Part shown: positions 63,281 through 64,000 of the stretch, in pieces
Position numbering within the stretch: the stretch's first letter is position 1
How the letters are laid out: each line of letters opens with the position of its first letter
Assembly (NCBI RefSeq): GCF_000732945.1
Contig: NZ_CP008944.1
Location: forward strand, 558,001-622,000
DNA: 64,000 nt
Direction: 5' to 3'
From: Corynebacterium atypicum
GTDB taxonomy: Bacteria; Actinomycetota; Actinomycetes; Mycobacteriales; Mycobacteriaceae
Notes under the pieces: generated by a model
What the model was told of the DNA's origin: nothing
Databases searched by the model: none
Seen by the model: only the letters and a program-made list of their open reading frames with translations
Made by a program: the position numbers and the translations under genes

Positions 63281-64000
63281 ATGGCGCAGTCAGCAGACGT
63301 GCCCACGGTCCTGCCGAAAAGACCCGGCAAGATCATCGCGGTGCACGTCGCCTATGAATCGCGCGCCAAGGAGCGCGGACGGCGCCCGAAGGCGCCCACA
63401 TATTTTCTCAAAGCTCCCAGCTCCGTGACCGGTACCGGGGCGGATCTGGTGCGCCCGAAGGGCACCCGACTCATGGCGTTTGAGGCAGAGATAGCGCTGG
63501 TGATAGGCAAGCCGGCGTACCGGGTCCCACTGGCCGAGGCCTGGGATCACGTCGCCTTCGTTACGGCGGCCAACGACCTGGGGATTTACGACTATCGCCC
63601 GCAGGACAAAGGCTCCAATATTAGGTCGAAGTCCCGCGACGGCTACACCCCCTTGGGGCCCAGGCTTATCGACGCCCGCGAGGTCTCACCCGATAAGCTT
63701 CGCGTGCGTGCCTGGCTCAACGGCGAGCTGGTCCAAGACGACACCACGGCTGTTGAGGCGCTGATTTTCCCGCTGCCGCAGTTCGTCGCCGACCTGTCCC
63801 AGCACTTCACCTCTCGAAGAGGGGGACGTGATCCTTACCGGAATCCCGACGGGCTCCACGGTGATCACCCCCGGGGACACGCTCGAAATCGAGGTGGATG
63901 CCCCGGAGCAAGGGCTGAGCTCGGGCACATTGACCAACTCCGTGGTCGAAGGCGCGGGAGACTTTGACGAGTCTCTTGGGCTGATGCCGGAATGGAACGA
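63281..64000 (+). pseudogene. Fumarylacetoacetate hydrolase family protein, frameshifted and partial
   Basis: FAH-family enzymes cleave or isomerise ring-fission products in aromatic catabolism. ATG at 63281 has GGAGG 4-5 bases upstream. The first frame gives the N-terminal part and the metal-binding core: MAFEAEIALVIGKPA with both Glu, NDLGIYDYR, KGSNIRSKSRDGYTPLGP and LVQDDTT. At 63811-63815 one extra base shifts the frame; the continuation LEEGDVILTGIPTGS through GDTLEIEVDAPEQG and beyond is open in the +1 frame to the right edge. The first frame itself ends at a stop at 63967. The right end of the gene is outside the window. Confidence 0.85.

Overview
The window is about 65% GC chromosomal DNA from a Corynebacterium. 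The reasons are gene content and order: an lcpA-rmlD-wbbL-manC-whiB2-manB-manA wall block, sahH-tmk-mtrAB-lpqB-comFC-hpf-secA, rsgA-aroA, sigH-rshA with a WhiB1-type gene, rhlE, adnAB-channel-nudC-uvrD2, and many families restricted to mycolic-acid actinobacteria (TIGR03089, TIGR02569, DUF3499, DUF3107, DUF3152, PPA1309, UPF0182). Species cannot be fixed from the sequence. There is no insertion sequence, prophage or CRISPR array; most of the window is conserved core genome.

Layout. 1-4572 (minus): a trehalose/maltose-type ABC importer (ATPase, lipoprotein, two permeases, a small membrane protein cut by the left edge). 4603-15305: a TIGR03089 protein, the LCP ligase LcpA, and genes for dTDP-rhamnose and GDP-mannose supply and the arabinogalactan linker (rmlD, wbbL, manC, manB, manA) around whiB2. 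15507-26502: S-adenosylhomocysteine and dTMP metabolism, then the MtrAB-LpqB signalling set, ribosome hibernation factor and SecA. 26548-33836: small conserved genes, rsgA-aroA, an SRAP-type DNA-protein crosslink enzyme, sigH-rshA, the 24-residue ribosomal protein bL37 and whiB1/whcE. 33833-45177: RhlE and actinobacterial conserved proteins, then the AdnA-AdnB helicase-nuclease. 45325-54808: K+ channel, NudC-like hydrolase, UvrD2, a broken cyclodehydratase-like gene, metalloprotease-like proteins and a PDZ-Lon protease. 55143-59679: a UPF0182 membrane protein, initiator tRNA, a methyltransferase and a small membrane protein. 59752-64000: an aromatic-acid catabolism module (flavin monooxygenase, MHS-family transporter, FAH-family hydrolase) running off the right edge.

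Points of interest. Three genes carry single-base frameshifts with a clear continuation in another frame: mtrA (18019-18700), the cyclodehydratase-like gene (49203-50086) and the FAH gene (63281 onward). The flavin monooxygenase has a conserved N-terminus upstream of its first ATG that begins with ACG where ATG is expected. AdnA has Val in place of the Walker A Lys. Several genes have a TANNNT-type -10 hexamer 6-8 bases before a start codon with no Shine-Dalgarno, which implies leaderless mRNAs; aroA and the SRAP gene appear to share one 7-bp AT tract as two opposed -10 elements. I see no clearly new multi-gene system; the new material is at the level of odd proteins, disrupted genes and promoter architecture.
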